From Lacipirellulaceae bacterium (GTDB taxonomy: Bacteria; Planctomycetota; Planctomycetia; Pirellulales; Lacipirellulaceae): a stretch of DNA of 64,000 nt. Location: positions 124,001-188,000 of the forward strand of contig JAVJRG010000009.1 in assembly GCA_040218535.1 (NCBI GenBank), read 5' to 3'. Positions 25,338 through 34,728 of the stretch are shown piece after piece. Every line of letters starts with the position of its first letter. The stretch's first letter is position 1. The notes beneath the pieces are model-generated. The model was not told the origin of the DNA, searched no databases, and was given only the letters and a program-made list of their open reading frames with translations. Both the position numbers and the translations under genes were made by a program.

Positions 25338-26489
25338 CTAAGAACCTTTGCCCAACCAGGGCGTTCGTGATCGTTGAACCAGTCCGGAAAGCGCCAATCC
25401 AACGCCCAAGATGACCAAAGTGTTTGGCTCGGGAACAGCACCGGTCGCCGCGACTGAAAGTCCCGACATCCCATAGTCTGTTTGAAACTGTGGAATCAGG
25501 CCCGGATCGGCTCGCTGAATCATCAAAAAGTCAGTGCCGTCGACATCACCGTCGTCGTCCACATCCGCGGTGGCTACAGCCGTTGGGTCGGTAATCGAAA
25601 AATTTGAAAACGTAGCGGTGTAATCATCGAGCCCAATGTTGTCGGCAACCACCTGCATGCGAAAGCCAATGTGGGTTCCGTCGCGAAGACCACCGTCGAT
25701 TGCTACGCCATTGACTGTCTGAGTTTGGATTTCCAAAGGGCCAGAAGTGAATTCCCCGCCTGGACTGCTGGGATCTGTATCGATCATGTATTCGAGCGTT
25801 CCCCGAGAAATAAATCCACCACCGTCTCGCTCTGGTGGAATGTAAAGCATCGTCAATCGTAAGGTGTCGCCAGCGGTGTAAAAGACTAGCTCGTTGTTGG
25901 TAAAACTATAATTGGGGATCAGCGTCGAACTCGAGACGCTAATCTGCCCTGGTTCAGTGCCGCCAAAAAGGTTGTTTGTCGTTTGAGCGGTGAATTGCGT
26001 TTTGACATTGTTTCCACCCGGATCGGAGTCGATGTAGAAACCGATTCCCTTACGATTGAGCGGATTAGTCGTTGCTAGATTCACATCGAAGCTAATCTCG
26101 AAAGGGTTTTCTTCTTGGAAGTCGTAGGGAGTGGCCCCCCCATCATCGGAAAAGACGAAAAAGTGTCCGTTGGACTCAAACAATGAGCCCCCATCCGAGG
26201 CACAAACGCCTGGATTAGTCTGACAGATCGAAGGGTGATCGATTCCGGTTTCAGTGAGAATCACTTCATTGTCATTGACATAAGACAGTGTCGGGGCGGC
26301 GTGGGGATTCCCCGCGTTAGGGTCAGGCGTGACGGTCGTACCCGCGAGATTCGCGAAAATGGCAAACGGATTGTAGTTGACGCCGTTGATACCCAGATGA
26401 TTGTTGGCTTGCGTCTGCGCGTTTAGCGTCGAACCTGGCGCGATTGCAAGTACGAGCAGTGTGCCAATTAATGCGAATCGATAACTCAT
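25338..26489 (-). CDS. PEP-CTERM secreted protein with a single dockerin-like repeat
   Basis: 383 residues with a signal peptide (FALIGTLLVLAIAPGSTLNAQ) and a tail VPEPNTLVILGVGLALSGLVQRSRTPWLGKGS. The basic end is longer than usual. The central part (LFESNGHFFVFSDDGG...FEISFDVNLATTNPLNRKGIGFYIDSDPGG...LRLTMLYIPPERDGG...GTHIGFRMQVVADNIGLDDYTATFSNFSI) reads as a beta-sandwich of the LamG/concanavalin type. Just before the tail is TADVDDDGDVDGTDFLMIQR, a dockerin-like calcium loop followed by the DYG end seen in several other proteins here. GGGGGAG stands before the ATG. Role unknown, presumably surface binding. Confidence 0.85.
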   Translation of the reverse strand: MSYRFALIGTLLVLAIAPGSTLNAQTQANNHLGINGVNYNPFAIFANLAGTTVTPDPNAGNPHAAPTLSYVNDNEVILTETGIDHPSICQTNPGVCASDGGSLFESNGHFFVFSDDGGATPYDFQEENPFEISFDVNLATTNPLNRKGIGFYIDSDPGGNNVKTQFTAQTTNNLFGGTEPGQISVSSSTLIPNYSFTNNELVFYTAGDTLRLTMLYIPPERDGGGFISRGTLEYMIDTDPSSPGGEFTSGPLEIQTQTVNGVAIDGGLRDGTHIGFRMQVVADNIGLDDYTATFSNFSITDPTAVATADVDDDGDVDGTDFLMIQRADPGLIPQFQTDYGMSGLSVAATGAVPEPNTLVILGVGLALSGLVQRSRTPWLGKGS

Positions 26490-26547
26490 GACTCCCCCTT
26501 AATACTCTCTATCGTACTCAGCCCCGAAATCCGCACAGTAACAAAAA

Positions 26548-27708
26548 CTAATCAATTTGAGTCACCTCACCGTCAGCCCGGTTACCCAGCAGATTAAAGA
26601 TCTCGCGGTCGATCTCGTAGTTCAAGAAATGTACGGATCCGTCGCCGTAGACCCCATTCATTCCACCCGCATGAGCTGAACCGAAACTCCGACCTCCTCC
26701 GATCACCGGAGATGACGGGTTAGCTTGATCGTTGAAGGCGGGCTCCTCTGCATCCGGCCCCATTGACCAAAAAGTCGAGCGAATCACGTCCCAGTCCCAG
26801 CCGTCCGACCAACCTCGATCGTCCCACCCTGCCCCAGTGGCATACTCACTAGGAATGAGCCGCTTTTCGCCAATCCACAGGGTATTGCTACTACCATCGG
26901 GAATTTTCTCGAACGAGACTTTTCGAGTAAATCCCAGCGAATACGCATTCGGATCATCGGGAGCAAACTGCGACCAATCGCAACGTTGAGTAATGCCCCT
27001 GAAGATCGCATTGCCCCAGGTGTTTAGCGCTGACGCGTTGTTAACAAAAGGATAATCTCCCCCACACCCTTGGCAGCCATCCCAAAGGGCCGGTTTGTCG
27101 GCACCAGGATTAGCCAAGAGTTGATCGTAGTTACCCGCGGAATAATCGCCAGCGACAAACTCGTTTCGCGAAGGCCCTGCGGTGGCGGCCGCGTAGTCCA
27201 TTAGATAGAAAGTCCACCCGCCCCACTCAGCCCCCGCCATCGGTTGGCTTAGCGTTGGGCCACGTCTTGAAGGACAGTTGTACATCTCAACAGGCGTCTC
27301 CGAGAGAACACGCATAGCATTCTTGACAGCCGACCCGTCATGCAAACTTGCAGCCGTTTGCGCAACATTATCTTGCTCGAGATGCGGCAGGATCTGATAG
27401 GCCCAACCGAGCCCCTGCTTGAACGGACCGTTCGGCTTACCGCCTGTAAAATAAGCGTCGAAGCTGGGGAAGTTTTTGGTTCCCCCCAAGGGAAAATGCC
27501 CCCTTGCTGACTCGAAGTTGAGGCCTGCCAGACCGATTTGCTTCAGATTATTCTGACACTGACTACGTCGAGCAGCCTCTCGTGCAGCCTGGACTGCCGG
27601 CAACAACAATCCGACAAGCACTCCGATAATGGCAATAACAACAAGAAGTTCGACTAGCGTGAACCCATGATAATTATGCGTTCTTGTCTTTAGAGATGTT
27701 GTATTCAT
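26548..27708 (-). CDS. DUF1559 protein with pilin-like N-terminus
   Basis: 386 residues. The prepilin signal is [28 protein letters not shown] with cleavage before Phe; [32 protein letters not shown] is the family's conserved continuation. The C-terminal H-X9-DG motif is HAGGMNGVYGDG. The middle contains a CQGCGGDYPF segment. It is preceded 63 bp upstream by the small lipoprotein gene at 27772-28212, here in the order lipoprotein then DUF1559, the reverse of the 6-kb cassette. It is probably secreted through a pilus-type system; molecular role unknown. Confidence 0.93.
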   Translation of the reverse strand: MNTTSLKTRTHNYHGFTLVELLVVIAIIGVLVGLLLPAVQAAREAARRSQCQNNLKQIGLAGLNFESARGHFPLGGTKNFPSFDAYFTGGKPNGPFKQGLGWAYQILPHLEQDNVAQTAASLHDGSAVKNAMRVLSETPVEMYNCPSRRGPTLSQPMAGAEWGGWTFYLMDYAAATAGPSRNEFVAGDYSAGNYDQLLANPGADKPALWDGCQGCGGDYPFVNNASALNTWGNAIFRGITQRCDWSQFAPDDPNAYSLGFTRKVSFEKIPDGSSNTLWIGEKRLIPSEYATGAGWDDRGWSDGWDWDVIRSTFWSMGPDAEEPAFNDQANPSSPVIGGGRSFGSAHAGGMNGVYGDGSVHFLNYEIDREIFNLLGNRADGEVTQID

Positions 27709-27771
27709 GGCAATGCTCTTCTCACGTCAACTGAGGAGGAACTAAGTCGTTGAATTGCTAAGACTTACGGT

Positions 27772-28212
27772 TTAACGTTCAACAAGCCAACCAAACCTTT
27801 CGTCATCGACTTCTCTAACTGCTCCGGTGTTATCCGCGACATAGCGCCGACCATCCACGCCCTGCTGTTCGTAACCAACAATACCTTGACTGCTTCGAAC
27901 CTTATTCCCTTCCGTCGAAAAGATGTAAGGCTGATTATCTCGCGGTGAAACAAAGAAATTATCGATGGTCAGATTCTTATCACTCATATACTGAGCACCA
28001 TGCTTCTCGACATAGCGTTTAAAGTCTTCTAGCTGCTTTGGAATTTTACCGCGGTTGTCACGGGTATAGTCCATGTAGGCCATCGCCAGCCAACGAAAGT
28101 GCGAGTTTTCTCTCTCCAGAGCCGCGGGCGATGCCTTAGGGCTACAACCTAAGCTCGCAAGCATAAGCGATGCTACCAAGTAGGTAGCGAACAAGTTCCG
28201 AACGAAAAGCAT
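27772..28212 (-). CDS. Small lipoprotein paired with DUF1559
   Basis: 146 residues from the ATG at 28212 (AAGGTG just upstream; a GTG two codons earlier is also possible). The signal ends in SLMLASLGCSPKAS, a clear lipobox. The mature part is alpha-helical then mixed: ERENSHFRWLAMAYMDYTRDNRGKIPKQLEDFKRYVEKHGAQYM...NFFVSPRDNQPYIF...VGYEQQGVDGRRYVAD. This recalls the globular part of pseudopilin-like proteins, in which a short residue range is checked before a display region, but I cannot assign a family. Its position before the DUF1559 gene suggests a shared transcript and a joint envelope role. Confidence 0.78.
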   Translation of the reverse strand: MLFVRNLFATYLVASLMLASLGCSPKASPAALERENSHFRWLAMAYMDYTRDNRGKIPKQLEDFKRYVEKHGAQYMSDKNLTIDNFFVSPRDNQPYIFSTEGNKVRSSQGIVGYEQQGVDGRRYVADNTGAVREVDDERFGWLVER

Positions 28213-28321
28213 TGGCACCTTACCCGCCTACAAGGTAGGGGAGCCCTAACTAACAACCCAATAATCTTGGGGCAACAAACATCATCTTACTCCCCATTAT
28301 CATACATGAAGCACCAATTAC

Positions 28322-28335
28322 TGCAAGCGCTTTCA
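28322..28335. promoter_or_regulatory. LacI-type operator (site B)
   Basis: TGCAAGCGCTTTCA, identical to site A, lies 155 bp upstream of the PEP-CTERM GH144-like gene at 28491. The region is AT-rich around it. It is non-coding, so coding constraint does not explain the match. Confidence 0.75.
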
Positions 28336-28490
28336 TATTGGTTTTTCAAGTATTTTTCTTCCCGTGAAAAGGCCCTACACGAGTCAATTTACCGTGTTCC
28401 TCCGTCCACGCTAGGTATGATACGGGAGAGCCCTATCTTAGTGGAAATCTGGTGTTTTCTGACGCTCGATCCCGAAACAGCAAGAACGTG

Positions 28491-29951
28491 ATGAAACCGC
28501 CCTTTAAACTACTGCTCATTGCCCCATTCCTGATTGGACACTTTTGCGCCCTGGACGCAGCTATTGCTCAGCAATTCGAAGCCGCCCGGAATGATCAAAT
28601 AGCAAAACTCCAGACATACATCCTCGATGCCATCCAACCCTCCGGCTTGGTACGCGATTCCTTAGTTCTCAGCGGCAACAGCTTTCATCCGGCGACACCG
28701 GACGCTGCCGGCTTTGCGCTGCTCGGTCTGAGCTCTCTCGACCATCTCGGAACTCTGCAGAACGCCGATCAGCATGTCATCGACATTCTCTCCGCCCACA
28801 CTGGCAACACCCCGGGCGTGACGCCTGAACGGTCGGCCGATGGCCACTTTATTCACTTCATGGACATCGCCGACGGAACCGACCCGCCTGGATGGGACGA
28901 TTCCTACAGCCCCATCAGTTCAGCGCTCATTGTCGCTGGGGCGCAGTTCGCCAAGAATCACTTCTCCGAAAACCAAACAATTGCAGACCTTGCCGACGAA
29001 CTGACCAACAGCATCGACTTCGACGCAGCTATCCATCCCAGCCTTGACGGGCGCATTTTCTTGGATATGACCAAGAGCGGTGGAGGCAGCGGCGGTGCGG
29101 TGAGACCATGGAATGAATTCATGCTTGTGCATAGCCTAGCACTCAAGCAACCCAACAACAATCGTGCCCTGGCTGTCGCGGGCGACTGGCTCGACGTGAA
29201 TCAGATCACGAAACGCACCTATGATGGAACGCCCACACTGAGCGATTCGCAAAACAACTTTGCTCCGGCGTTTTGGGTGCAACAAATGCACTTCTTCAAT
29301 GGCGACTTCCGTCACAACGCTGATTTCGAGACTTATTTCGAAAATGCACGCATCGCTGATGAGGCTTATTCTACGGACGTCCTTGGCGAAACTTTTCGTT
29401 ATGGACTCACGGCGGGAGTCAGCCCCCAGGGGTACAACGCGGATCGAATCCTGAATCACCCAAACAATGTTTTTTCTCCCGAAGCTGTCGCTGCTTGGGG
29501 CGACATGGACACCTTCTTGGATTTCTATAACAGCCAGTACCCAACAACCGACTCACGGTATCGTTACGGTCTAGTACGAGAATCTGCGACTCAGCCAACG
29601 TGGGTCCCCAACGATACGGCACTCGTCGATCACCTGTTCTTGCTTTTTGGTCTCGTCGAAAGTATCCACCCCAACTTCTACGCGGATCGAGTCTTCGCCC
29701 CCTACATCGCGGGTGATTTTGATGATGATGGGATGGTTGCGGGAGCAGATTTTCTCGAATGGCAACAAGAAATACCAGCGGCCTACGACTCGATCGACCT
29801 GTCGAACTGGCTCGCCAACTACGGAAGTGGTGCCTATGCTTCAGGGGCTTTCGTGAGTGTCCCGGAGCCGCAAACCGTCTGGCTCTTAGCCGTTCTCTTG
29901 GGATTGACGCTCAAAAAGAGGCGGAGAATCGAAGCGGCGGCACGACGCTAG
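28491..29951 (+). CDS. PEP-CTERM-anchored glycoamylase-like (GH144-related) protein with a dockerin-like loop
   Basis: 486 residues with a signal peptide (FKLLLIAPFLIGHFCALDAAIAQ). The body aligns with the GH144-type protein at 34907-36364: SGLVRDS / PLVKDRY, GHFIHFMDIADG / GIYLHYVDLNTG, SALIVAGAQFA / HALLQAGAMTV, VRPWNEFMLVHSLAL / FRPWTWYKASAEEHL, AFWVQQMHFF / AFTYFFAHCW, and YGLTAGVSPQGY...VFSPEAVAAW / WGMSPAADL...MFMPEESVAAL. The conserved STVD segment reads SPISS here, so an acidic residue is missing and activity may be altered. A dockerin-like loop (GDFDDDGMVAGADFLEW) and VPEPQTVW plus a basic end anchor it at the surface. A LacI-type operator precedes it. Its stop overlaps the convergent GH94 stop (CTAG). 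Confidence 0.75.
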   Translation: MKPPFKLLLIAPFLIGHFCALDAAIAQQFEAARNDQIAKLQTYILDAIQPSGLVRDSLVLSGNSFHPATPDAAGFALLGLSSLDHLGTLQNADQHVIDILSAHTGNTPGVTPERSADGHFIHFMDIADGTDPPGWDDSYSPISSALIVAGAQFAKNHFSENQTIADLADELTNSIDFDAAIHPSLDGRIFLDMTKSGGGSGGAVRPWNEFMLVHSLALKQPNNNRALAVAGDWLDVNQITKRTYDGTPTLSDSQNNFAPAFWVQQMHFFNGDFRHNADFETYFENARIADEAYSTDVLGETFRYGLTAGVSPQGYNADRILNHPNNVFSPEAVAAWGDMDTFLDFYNSQYPTTDSRYRYGLVRESATQPTWVPNDTALVDHLFLLFGLVESIHPNFYADRVFAPYIAGDFDDDGMVAGADFLEWQQEIPAAYDSIDLSNWLANYGSGAYASGAFVSVPEPQTVWLLAVLLGLTLKKRRRIEAAARR

Positions 29952-32900
29952 AGTCGCACTACCACTTGGTGGGTTTTGCCATCATCAGCGAGTGGAACCG
30001 TTGCCGCTCCGTCGGTGATCACAAGAGCTTGCTGGTTGAGCGCCGCAAAACGGACTCCATTCTCTCGACCTTCTGGATTCTCAATCGAGATTTCATAGGT
30101 TGTCGCACTCCCCGGCAACCGATACGTCACGCGGCACTCTGGCCATTCGGCACTAATGCGTGGATCAATTACCAAGCGGTCGCCCCCTTTAATGGTGATC
30201 CCCAAGAGTGACTCAACAGCCACACGGAACATCCAACCCGCGGAGCCCGTGTACCACGACCATCCAGCTCGTCCGGCGTGAGGGGGCTGACTATAAACGT
30301 CCGCGGCGATCACATACGGCTCGGCCTTGTAGGTGTCCACACCAGACGGGTCTTTGGTATGGCTCACAGGCGAGATCATTTCCAACAGTCTCGTTGCTTC
30401 GGTCCCCTTGCCCATCTCCGCCATCGCGCGAATAAACCAGAGAATACCATGCGTGTACTGCCCGCCGTTCTCACGGATGCCAGGCAAGTAGCCTTTGATG
30501 TAGCCGGGGTCGTTTGGCATCTTGTCAAAGGGCGGATCAAGTAACTGGATCAAACCGGCTTCACGGTCGACCAATCGATCGGTTGCCGCCTGCATCGCCT
30601 TCTCTGCCCTTTCATGAGGAGCCGCACCTGACATGACCGACCAGGCTTGAACGAGCGCATCAATCTGACACTCTTCGCCCTCGGCAGTGCCGAGCGGCGT
30701 GCCATCATCGAAGAACGCGCGCCGATACCACTGGCCGTCCCAGCCTGCATCGTTGAGCGCGATCCGCAACTGCTGACGGTAAGCACGATACTTTTGTAGA
30801 CGAACGAGATCGTCAAACTGTTCGCAGACTGGCAACATGCGTTCAAGGATGTAATCGATAAAGAACCCGAGCCAAACACTTTCTCCCTGACCGCTCGCTC
30901 CTTTGGCACCCTGCCCGACTCGATTCATGCCGTCATTCCAGTCACCGCACCCCATCAAGGGCAAGCCATGTGGCCCTATTGTCAGTCCCTTATCCAGAGC
31001 ACGGCAGCAGTGTTCGTAAACGGTACCGACTTCGCCTGAGTCCTCTGGCGTGAGCAAGACCTCCGCTTCGCGAGCGGGGACCTTTTCGCCTGCGAGAAAG
31101 CGGACTTCCTCTTGCCAAAGCGATTCATCGCCGGTCGCCTGCACATACTCAGCGGCGAACAGCGGCATCCAGAGCAGGTCGTCGGAGAAGATTGTGCGGA
31201 TGCCTAAGCTCTGCGGCGGGTGCCACCAGTGCAACACGTCTCCTTCGACAAATTGATGAGCCGCGTTGCGAAGGATCTGCTCGCGAGTCAACTCCGGCCA
31301 CTGGAGCATCCACGCTGCGGCGTCCTGAAGCTGATCGCGGAAACCGTAAGCACCTCCCGATTGGTAGCTGCTCGATCGACCCCATAAACGGCAGCTTAGG
31401 TTCTGATACCCCAACCAACCGTTGACCATCAAATCGAGGGCTGGTGAAGGTGTCTGGATCTGCACGGCGGAAAGCTTCTCACGCCAAAATTCTTGAACTT
31501 CTGCCAACTCCTGCTGGCAAGCCTCTGGTGTTCGGTATTGCTCAAGGATTCTTTCTGCCCCACGTTGATCCTCCGCCTCACCAAGGAGAACCACGTACTC
31601 AGTCGTCTCACCAGGAGCGAGTTCAATCATCACTTGGCTAGCGGCACACGGGTCCAAGCCTTCCCCAACTGTCCCCGAGAACGACTGTTCCGTTTGCAAC
31701 GCTGCAGGATCGGAGAGATGGCCATGCCGCCCGAGAAATTCTTTCCGATTACCTGTGAGAGTCTGTTCGCCAACCGGTTTCGGCGTGAGCATCGCAGCGA
31801 AAGCCACTCGGTCAGAAAAGACGCCACGCGCCTCATTGGTTGCGAAAACTGCTTGATAAGGTTCTGAAATAGACGTCTTTATCGGCTGCGGCTCACCCAG
31901 ACTCCCGTCATCAAGAGCCCACTGGTGGTAGGAGAAGAGGCGAAGCCGTCTTGGTCGATCTTCTAGGTTTCGCAACCGAACAATCGTCACCTTCACGGCC
32001 CCGACACGCGGTACAAATTGCACCACTTCTTGGCTTAATCCTTGACTCGAGTGCAGGAACTTCGTGTAGCCGAAACCATGCCTCACCTCAAAATCGCACC
32101 CTTGCTCAACCGGCCCTGGGGTCGTCGACCAAAAGACGCCTTGCTCTTCGTCTCGCAGGTAGAGCGCTTCGCTGTGCGGATCACGTACCAAATCATTCTG
32201 CCAGGGTGTCAGCCGATTCAATCGGCTATTCGCTGCCCACGTGTATCCGGCCCCCGACTCAGAAACGATAAAACCACCGTCGGGATTTGCGATGATGTTG
32301 GCCCACGGCATCGGAGGTCGAGTAAGCTGGCCTGCGCCGTTCGCACGCAGCCGAATCACGTACTCGGTCCCGTCTTCCGAAAACCCGCCCTTGCCGTTGT
32401 CAAACTGTAACTTCTCTGGATATGTCCGTTCTTGAGTTTCCGTCGCCCCGCCCGTCGCAGGCCAAAACTTTCTCTCGTATGCTTGCCGACTAATCGTCTC
32501 ATTATCTGCGTTTTGGGTATCTGCAGGCTGGGCAAAACCGTTTCGTCCTGATGAAGGCGAAATGCCTGCCGGAAAGTCGACTCGAAACTGCTTTCCTTGG
32601 AACTCAAACCGATCAACGGCCCTGTCGTCTTTGACGACGGACTGATAGGACTGCTCAACAGTTTCATCTTTGGAGTAACGCTCGACGATTTCCGAGAGTT
32701 CTCCGAACTCAAAGCCTGCCGCAAGGGCGAAAGTTACGCAAACGCTTTCACCAGGAGGTAAAAAAAACTCTTTTCGCAGGCTAAAGATCGGATCAAGCAC
32801 ACTGCCCAAAGATCCAACAAGTCCGCTCTTCTCCTGCATGGCAAGGGGATGACAAGTATCGCGACCCCGCCCCAAGAAACGGGAGCGATCTGTCTCGTAC

Positions 32901-33535
32901 GCAGGAGGCTCGCCATGATTCGAACCCGCCAAGAAGTGCACTGCCTTCAGTGTCTGCTCGCCCCCACTCCTAGGGCGACGACTTGCCATGAGAGTGCCAT
33001 GTTCGCTGAGACTTGTCTCGACGAACAGTTTGGAAAAAGCAAGATGAGCCGCATCGGCTGCTGCCTCTTGTAGAACCAGCTCGGCGTAACTAGTTAGTTC
33101 AATCCGTCGCGGCTCGAATCCTAGGTTTGTGATCGTACAGCTTCGCAATTCGAGAGGGGCATTCGGCGCGACCCAAACCCGCATGACCGAATCGATTCCC
33201 AGCTGAGAGTTGCGGAACTCGATCACGCTTCCGTTGACGGCAACTGACTGCTCACTAGCTTCCTTGAGCGTCGGCTGATACGAGGTCGACCAGTATTCGC
33301 CCGAGTCTAAGTCGCGGACATAAACGAAATAACCCTCTGCGTCAGAAGTTGCATCACCTCGCCAGCGCGTTACCGCCACTTCACCATGAAAAAGGCCACC
33401 CGCACCGGTTGTACTCAAGACCGAAGCTAGCTCCGCATTGGCCAACTGAAAGTAGCTTGGGGTACGCTCATCGGTTCGCAGCGCACCCTCCGGCGACTTT
33501 TCTCCTAGAGTCGATGTGGTAGGCTGAGTTTGCAT
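29948..33535 (-). CDS. GH94 glycoside phosphorylase, likely 1,2-beta-oligoglucan phosphorylase
   Basis: About 1195 residues from the ATG at 33535 (AAGGG upstream); a TTG at 33574 is the alternative. There is no signal peptide, so the protein is cytoplasmic. Two related N-terminal beta-sandwich units (each with a Y/W-S-T-S/T-x-P motif and a FLGRGR/FLGRHG segment) precede an alpha-barrel with YQSGGAYGFRDQLQDAAAW, HWWHPPQSLGIRTIFSDDLLWMPL and GLPLMGCGDWNDGMNRVG (about 860-870), where the DWND motif holds the general acid. The end is GSAGWMFRVAVESLLGI. This matches the C-terminal region of cyclic beta-1,2-glucan synthases and stand-alone sophorooligosaccharide phosphorylases of about 1100 residues. 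It should phosphorolyse beta-1,2-glucooligosaccharides to glucose 1-phosphate. It lies 79 bp after lacI. Cellobiose-type specificity is the alternative. Confidence 0.85.
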   Translation of the reverse strand: MQTQPTTSTLGEKSPEGALRTDERTPSYFQLANAELASVLSTTGAGGLFHGEVAVTRWRGDATSDAEGYFVYVRDLDSGEYWSTSYQPTLKEASEQSVAVNGSVIEFRNSQLGIDSVMRVWVAPNAPLELRSCTITNLGFEPRRIELTSYAELVLQEAAADAAHLAFSKLFVETSLSEHGTLMASRRPRSGGEQTLKAVHFLAGSNHGEPPAYETDRSRFLGRGRDTCHPLAMQEKSGLVGSLGSVLDPIFSLRKEFFLPPGESVCVTFALAAGFEFGELSEIVERYSKDETVEQSYQSVVKDDRAVDRFEFQGKQFRVDFPAGISPSSGRNGFAQPADTQNADNETISRQAYERKFWPATGGATETQERTYPEKLQFDNGKGGFSEDGTEYVIRLRANGAGQLTRPPMPWANIIANPDGGFIVSESGAGYTWAANSRLNRLTPWQNDLVRDPHSEALYLRDEEQGVFWSTTPGPVEQGCDFEVRHGFGYTKFLHSSQGLSQEVVQFVPRVGAVKVTIVRLRNLEDRPRRLRLFSYHQWALDDGSLGEPQPIKTSISEPYQAVFATNEARGVFSDRVAFAAMLTPKPVGEQTLTGNRKEFLGRHGHLSDPAALQTEQSFSGTVGEGLDPCAASQVMIELAPGETTEYVVLLGEAEDQRGAERILEQYRTPEACQQELAEVQEFWREKLSAVQIQTPSPALDLMVNGWLGYQNLSCRLWGRSSSYQSGGAYGFRDQLQDAAAWMLQWPELTREQILRNAAHQFVEGDVLHWWHPPQSLGIRTIFSDDLLWMPLFAAEYVQATGDESLWQEEVRFLAGEKVPAREAEVLLTPEDSGEVGTVYEHCCRALDKGLTIGPHGLPLMGCGDWNDGMNRVGQGAKGASGQGESVWLGFFIDYILERMLPVCEQFDDLVRLQKYRAYRQQLRIALNDAGWDGQWYRRAFFDDGTPLGTAEGEECQIDALVQAWSVMSGAAPHERAEKAMQAATDRLVDREAGLIQLLDPPFDKMPNDPGYIKGYLPGIRENGGQYTHGILWFIRAMAEMGKGTEATRLLEMISPVSHTKDPSGVDTYKAEPYVIAADVYSQPPHAGRAGWSWYTGSAGWMFRVAVESLLGITIKGGDRLVIDPRISAEWPECRVTYRLPGSATTYEISIENPEGRENGVRFAALNQQALVITDGAATVPLADDGKTHQVVVRL

Positions 33536-33614
33536 CGAAACAACTGCCCTTGATTCTTTCCTGAACGGCTTCAATCACGAACTTCGAAGACAACTGTCAG
33601 AAGCGTTCACTGTA

Positions 33615-34640
33615 CTAGCCGATTGGCTTCTCTTGGAGTGAGGAGCCGCTTGCCCCGCAGGAATCGCGAACGACTAACTCCGACTGCAACGTTAATTTTG
33701 TATGGGGACGATCCCCCTCGATGAGCCTTTGGCAAAGCAATTCAATCGCCGACGCCCCCATGCTCGACATTGGCACATGCACGGTCGTCAGCCGAGGCCG
33801 CGTCATCTGCGCGATGCGCGTATCATCGAAGCCGACAACGCGTAGTCCCCCTGGGACCGAAACGCCATTCTCAATCGCCGCATCAATGATGCCGGCTGCC
33901 ATCTCATCGTTGGCAGCAAAAACAGAGGCTTCTGTACGTGCCCACTCTCGCACGTGCTTGAGGCCCAGTTCGTAGGCGGTTTCGTAGCGATAGTCGAGAT
34001 GAAAAATGTCTTTCTCCCCAACTTCCAATCCCGACTCTTCCATGACTGTCTTGTAGGCAGAAAGGCGGTCAATCGTATCGATATTTGTCACTAAACCGCC
34101 CAGAAAGATGATGCGTTTCGCGTGGCATTTCGCTACTAGGTGCTGCACCATTGCTGAGGCACCCTGCACTTGGTCAATCGAAACGCAGTCGTGCTTCAAT
34201 CCTTCGACAGTCCCGTCAAGGACAACGTAGGGAATCTTGATGCCAGAAAGCGTTTTCCGTGTCTGGTCATCCACCTCAGAAACCATGAAGGCCAAGCCAT
34301 CCGCCAAGCCGTGCTCCAAGACCGCTGATAGTGCTGAACTGTCTTCTTCACTTTGCGTGATCGAGGAGACCATCAGTTGGTAGCCCATCTGCCGAGCACG
34401 CGAATTCGCGCCGCGGATGATTTCCGAATAGAACTCGCCGTGCAGGTCAGGCAGGACGAGCGCCAAGATATGGCTCTTCCGCAACATTAACCCACGGGCG
34501 AAAACGTTGGGCTTGTAGCCAAGCTCCTCGATGGCAGACTCTACCCGTTTCCGCGTCGCCGCGTTGACAATGTTCTGACGATTCAACACGCGCGAGACCG
34601 TGCTAATCGAAACGTTGGCCTTTTTGGCCACATCTTCCAT
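33615..34640 (-). CDS. LacI-family transcriptional regulator
   Basis: 341 residues if started at the ATG at 34640. A TTG at 34652 with GGAG 6 nt upstream is an attractive alternative; the open frame extends further, but that part would cover the operator and lacks homology. The helix-turn-helix is MEDVAKKANVSISTVSRVLNRQNIVNAATRKRVESAIEELGYKPN, followed by the periplasmic-binding-like sensor domain (ILALVLPDLHGEFYSEIIRGANSRARQMGYQL...VVGFDDTRIAQMTRPRLTTVHVPMSSMGASAIELL). It is probably a sugar-responsive repressor of the flanking glucanase, transporter and phosphorylase genes. An operator-like site lies 90 bp upstream, consistent with autoregulation of the divergent promoters. Confidence 0.93.
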   Translation of the reverse strand: MEDVAKKANVSISTVSRVLNRQNIVNAATRKRVESAIEELGYKPNVFARGLMLRKSHILALVLPDLHGEFYSEIIRGANSRARQMGYQLMVSSITQSEEDSSALSAVLEHGLADGLAFMVSEVDDQTRKTLSGIKIPYVVLDGTVEGLKHDCVSIDQVQGASAMVQHLVAKCHAKRIIFLGGLVTNIDTIDRLSAYKTVMEESGLEVGEKDIFHLDYRYETAYELGLKHVREWARTEASVFAANDEMAAGIIDAAIENGVSVPGGLRVVGFDDTRIAQMTRPRLTTVHVPMSSMGASAIELLCQRLIEGDRPHTKLTLQSELVVRDSCGASGSSLQEKPIG

Positions 34641-34728
34641 CGAAGCGGGCAACGCAGACTCCAAGCTGTAAGCCGATCGGGAAAGACCAGAGTGAACGAG
34701 TTCGGGCACGGCAGAATAGCCGCACCGA

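Noticed and set aside
33596-33611. AGAAGCGTTCAC near the GH94 start as a further operator
   Set aside because: Too many differences from the motif; GH94 is adequately explained by read-through from lacI.
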